Source of the DNA: Prauserella cavernicola | Lineage (GTDB): Bacteria; Actinomycetota; Actinomycetes; Mycobacteriales; Pseudonocardiaceae | Assembly (NCBI RefSeq): GCF_016595675.1 | Contig: NZ_JAENJH010000010.1 | Coordinates: forward strand, 1-64,000 | DNA: 64,000 bases | Direction of reading: 5' to 3' | Part shown: piece after piece, positions 62,207 to 64,000 of the stretch | Position numbering within the stretch: position 1 is the stretch's first letter | Layout: every line of letters starts with the position of its first letter | The notes under the pieces: model-generated | The model's database searches: none | Seen by the model: only the letters and a program-made list of their open reading frames with translations | What the model was told of the DNA's origin: nothing | Position numbers and translations under genes: made by a program

Positions 62207-63006
62207 CGGAGCGAACCGAGGCCGACATCGACGAGCCGGCCCCCGAGCCGGACGACGCCGAGGCGGGGGCTGTGCCTTCCGGGCCGGGCGACGCCGAGGG
62301 GCGGGTTCCCGAGCACAGTGACGCCGGGCAGCGGACCGCGGCCCCCGAGCCGGACGACGAGGGCGACCCGGCCAGGCCACCCGCTCCGGCGCGCAGACCC
62401 CGCCCCACCGCCAGACCGAAGCCAAGCCCCGGACCGGCGGCGCCGGAGACGGCAGAGACGGCCGAGCCGCCCGAGGACGCCGAGCCGCGGCGCGGAGTAG
62501 CGGGCAGGCGGGCGACGGTCCTGGCGGCGCTGGTCGCCGTGCTCGTGCTGGCGATCGGGGCGGCGGTGTGGTCGGGGCTGGAGGCGCAGCGCCTGCGAGA
62601 CCCTGGCGGCAACGTGGCGCTGGCGGACGAGGCGGCGACGCGGGAGGTCGCCGAGCAGGTGAGCGCGGGACTGAAGGCGATCTTCTCCTACGACTACAAC
62701 AACCTCGCGCGCACGGAGCGCGCGGCGGACGACGTGCTCGTCGGCCGCGCGGTCGAGCAGTACGCCCGCAGCTTCGCCGACGCGAAGGCGCGGGCGCAGG
62801 AGCAACGTCTAGTGCGCACGACCACGGTCCGCTCGGTGGGCGTGCAGGAGCTCGCGGGAAGCGAGGCGCGAGTCGTGGTCCTGGTGGACCAGCAAACCCT
62901 GCACACGGCCGAGGACAACCGCCAGGACACGACCACGGCCGCGCTGACCGTGGCGGCCACCCGAGCGGGCGGCTCCTGGAAACTCTCGTCCCTGACCCCA
63001 CTCTGA
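62203..63006 (+). CDS. Mce-associated membrane protein with long disordered N terminus (Mam4B-like)
   Basis: The 267-residue protein has about 95 N-terminal residues that are disordered and rich in P, E, D and A (PAPEPDDAEAG, PAPARRPRPTARPKPSPG), presumably cytoplasmic, then a membrane helix (about 104-124, ATVLAALVAVLVLAIGAAVW) and the same C-terminal domain type as the previous gene, ending AGGSWKLSSLTPL. It is the last gene of the operon. The acidic/proline tail is longer than the mycobacterial proteins I recall. Confidence 0.83.
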   Translation: MTERTEADIDEPAPEPDDAEAGAVPSGPGDAEGRVPEHSDAGQRTAAPEPDDEGDPARPPAPARRPRPTARPKPSPGPAAPETAETAEPPEDAEPRRGVAGRRATVLAALVAVLVLAIGAAVWSGLEAQRLRDPGGNVALADEAATREVAEQVSAGLKAIFSYDYNNLARTERAADDVLVGRAVEQYARSFADAKARAQEQRLVRTTTVRSVGVQELAGSEARVVVLVDQQTLHTAEDNRQDTTTAALTVAATRAGGSWKLSSLTPL

Positions 63007-63090
63007 CCCGCGAGTCCCCCACTCCAGCACGCGAGTCCCCCGCTCCGATCGGCGAGTTGCCCGCCCAGGCTCGCGAGTTGCCCGATCCCG
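63007..63090. repeat. 21 bp phased repeat block, GCGAGT orientation (4 copies)
   Basis: GCGAGT starts at 63010, 63031, 63052 and 63073, exactly 21 bp apart, immediately after the last Mce-associated gene's stop codon. Copies alternate between GCGAGTCCCC and GCGAGTTGCCC. This is the reverse complement of the block at 63222-63640. No gene here. Confidence 0.85.
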
Positions 63091-63221
63091 GAGGCGCGGG
63101 CCGTCCGCCCCGGTGGACACGTCCCGCGATTCGGTCCGGCGGAAGGCGGACACCCCGGCGCAGGTGTGGTCCCGGCCCGGTGAACCCACTCGAGTGCGAC
63201 GACGCCAATCCTCGCACCCGA

Positions 63222-63640
63222 GCGGGGAACTCCCACCCGGCAACGGAACTCGCGTGTCGCAACAGGAAAGTCACGCCCCGCAACGGGAACCTACGTGCCG
63301 GATCGGGGAATTCGCGCGCTGCAACGGGGGACTCGCGCGCTTGGGCGGGGGACTCGCGGGCCGGAGCTGGGCAACTCATGCGCGGAAATGGGGGACTCGC
63401 AGGCTGGAGCGGGGGACTCGCGCCAAAGGGGCAACTCACGCGCTTGGGCGGGGGACCTCGCGCGCTTGGCCGGGGATCTCGCGCGCCAGAGTGGGCAACT
63501 CACGCGCCGCAGCGGGGGACTCGCGCGCTTGGGCGGGCAACTCGCGGGCTGGAGCGGGCAACTCGCGTGCCTCGGCGGGCAACTCGCGTGCCGGAGTGGG
63601 GGACTCGCGGGCCTGGGCGGGGGACTCGCGGGCGGGGCTT
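63222..63640. repeat. 21 bp phased repeat block, ACTCGCG orientation (about 18-20 copies)
   Basis: ACTCGCG (once ACTCACG) recurs at 63498, 63519, 63540, 63561, 63582, 63603 and 63624, an exact 21 bp period; copies between 63222 and 63480 are more diverged and slightly off phase. Each unit is GGGGGACTCGCG or GGGCAACTCGCG followed by GC-rich filler. The 63007-63741 stretch has no convincing gene: open frames through it encode low-complexity heptads only. The two blocks are inverted relative to each other and could pair. Confidence 0.85.
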
Positions 63641-63729
63641 GGCTTGTCGGCTCGGGGGTGGTGACGCGCGCCGGCGTGCGGGACGCACGCGAGGGGCGCA
63701 CCGCTTCCAGCGGCCGGGCGCGCCGCCGG

Positions 63730-63735
63730 TAACCT
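63730..63735 (+). promoter_or_regulatory. Leaderless-type -10 element (TAACCT) of murE
   Basis: TAACCT ends 6 bp before the murE GTG and no ribosome site is seen, the same arrangement as at 13867. Confidence 0.45.
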
Positions 63736-63741
63736 TCCCGC

Positions 63742-64000
63742 GTGTCTGTCAACAACAACGAGTCCGCCCAGGCAGGGCGGGTTCCGGACAGCCCGGCCAA
63801 GGTCTCCGCCGCGCCACCGCGTCCACTCCGCATCGAACCGGTGCCGCTGACGACGCTGGTCGCGCGCGCCGACGCCCGCCTCATCGCCGACCCCGCCGCC
63901 GTGGACATCGCGATCACCGGCGCGACCCTGCGTGCGCAGCACGTCATCCCCGGTGATCTCTTCGCCGCGCTGCCCGGCGCGCGCGTGCACGGCGCCGACT
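63742..64000 (+). CDS. murE: UDP-N-acetylmuramoyl-tripeptide synthetase, 5' part only
   Basis: The rightward frame runs off the window after 86 codons. After a ~25-residue proline/alanine-rich leader it shows the MurE N-terminal domain: PLTTLVARADARLIADPA, then VDIAITGATLRAQHVIPGDLF and AALPGARVHGAD, the region that binds the uridine part of UDP-MurNAc-dipeptide. MurE adds meso-diaminopimelate to the peptidoglycan stem peptide, using the product of dapF. The ftsI gene that normally precedes murE in the division cluster is not upstream; instead repeats and the mce4 operon are. Confidence 0.85.
   Translation, partial: MSVNNNESAQAGRVPDSPAKVSAAPPRPLRIEPVPLTTLVARADARLIADPAAVDIAITGATLRAQHVIPGDLFAALPGARVHGAD

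Noticed and set aside
63222-63640. Possible CRISPR array
   Set aside because: Units are too short and the filler between conserved cores is 10-14 bp and related in sequence, not unique spacers; no cas genes nearby.
63113-63732. Open frames with repeated heptapeptides such as GNSRAGA across the 21 bp repeats
   Set aside because: A 21 bp period yields heptads in any frame on both strands; no ribosome site, no start context and no sequence outside the repeats.

Overview
The window is high-GC actinobacterial chromosome. GTG starts, 1-4 bp start/stop overlaps, leaderless-looking promoters, LexA boxes of the TCGAAC-N4-GTTCGA type, an IdeR with every metal ligand, and a complete mce4-type locus with KstR-like operators all point to Mycobacteriales/Pseudonocardiales. 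Gene content and order suggest a Pseudonocardiaceae member (Amycolatopsis/Prauserella/Saccharomonospora-like); this is inference from memory, not a search.

Region 1 (1-12.2 kb) is a catabolic island. A FadR-type GntR regulator sits beside the 5' end of a succinyl-CoA ligase beta gene. A leftward operon encodes a TPP-dependent oxalyl-CoA decarboxylase-like enzyme, a clear formyl-CoA transferase, an NDP-forming acyl-CoA synthetase, an Nramp-fold transporter lacking the usual metal motifs and a 4-TM partner, followed by TerC. Beyond it are a DUF6457 gene, a ketopantoate-reductase-like gene and an aldehyde dehydrogenase fragment. A GTATnCnGnATAC motif recurs at the regulator/sucC gap and at two promoters across the island, suggesting one regulon for oxalate or a related acid handled through CoA esters.

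Region 2 (12.3-38 kb) is a conserved housekeeping block resembling the M. tuberculosis Rv2711-Rv2731 neighbourhood: DUF349 protein, LigB-like protein, miaA, dapF, an MFS pump with its regulator, hflX, lexA divergent from a LysM membrane protein, nrdR-nrdJ, several peptidases, CBS and DUF proteins, galE, galK and ideR. The nrdR-nrdJ promoter carries a NrdR-box-like palindrome and three DnaA-box-like 9-mers at 31-32 bp spacing.

Region 3 (38-44.6 kb) holds a rhodanese, a three-unit ~100 bp tandem repeat, an acuC deacetylase next to a GNAT/acyl-CoA-ligase fusion (probable protein acetyltransferase with a degenerate ligase part), and a secreted protein.

Region 4 (44.6-63 kb) is a steroid uptake and side-chain degradation locus: fadD17/fadE27/fadE26-like genes leftward, a 3Fe-4S ferredoxin, alcohol dehydrogenase, two SDRs and an aldehyde dehydrogenase rightward, then yrbE4AB, mce4A-F and two Mce-associated genes in an almost gapless operon. 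A perfect KstR-like palindrome lies in the divergent promoter.

Region 5 (63-64 kb) is non-coding DNA with 21 bp phased repeats in two opposite orientations, then the start of murE. No tRNA, rRNA, CRISPR array, IS element or prophage was recognised.
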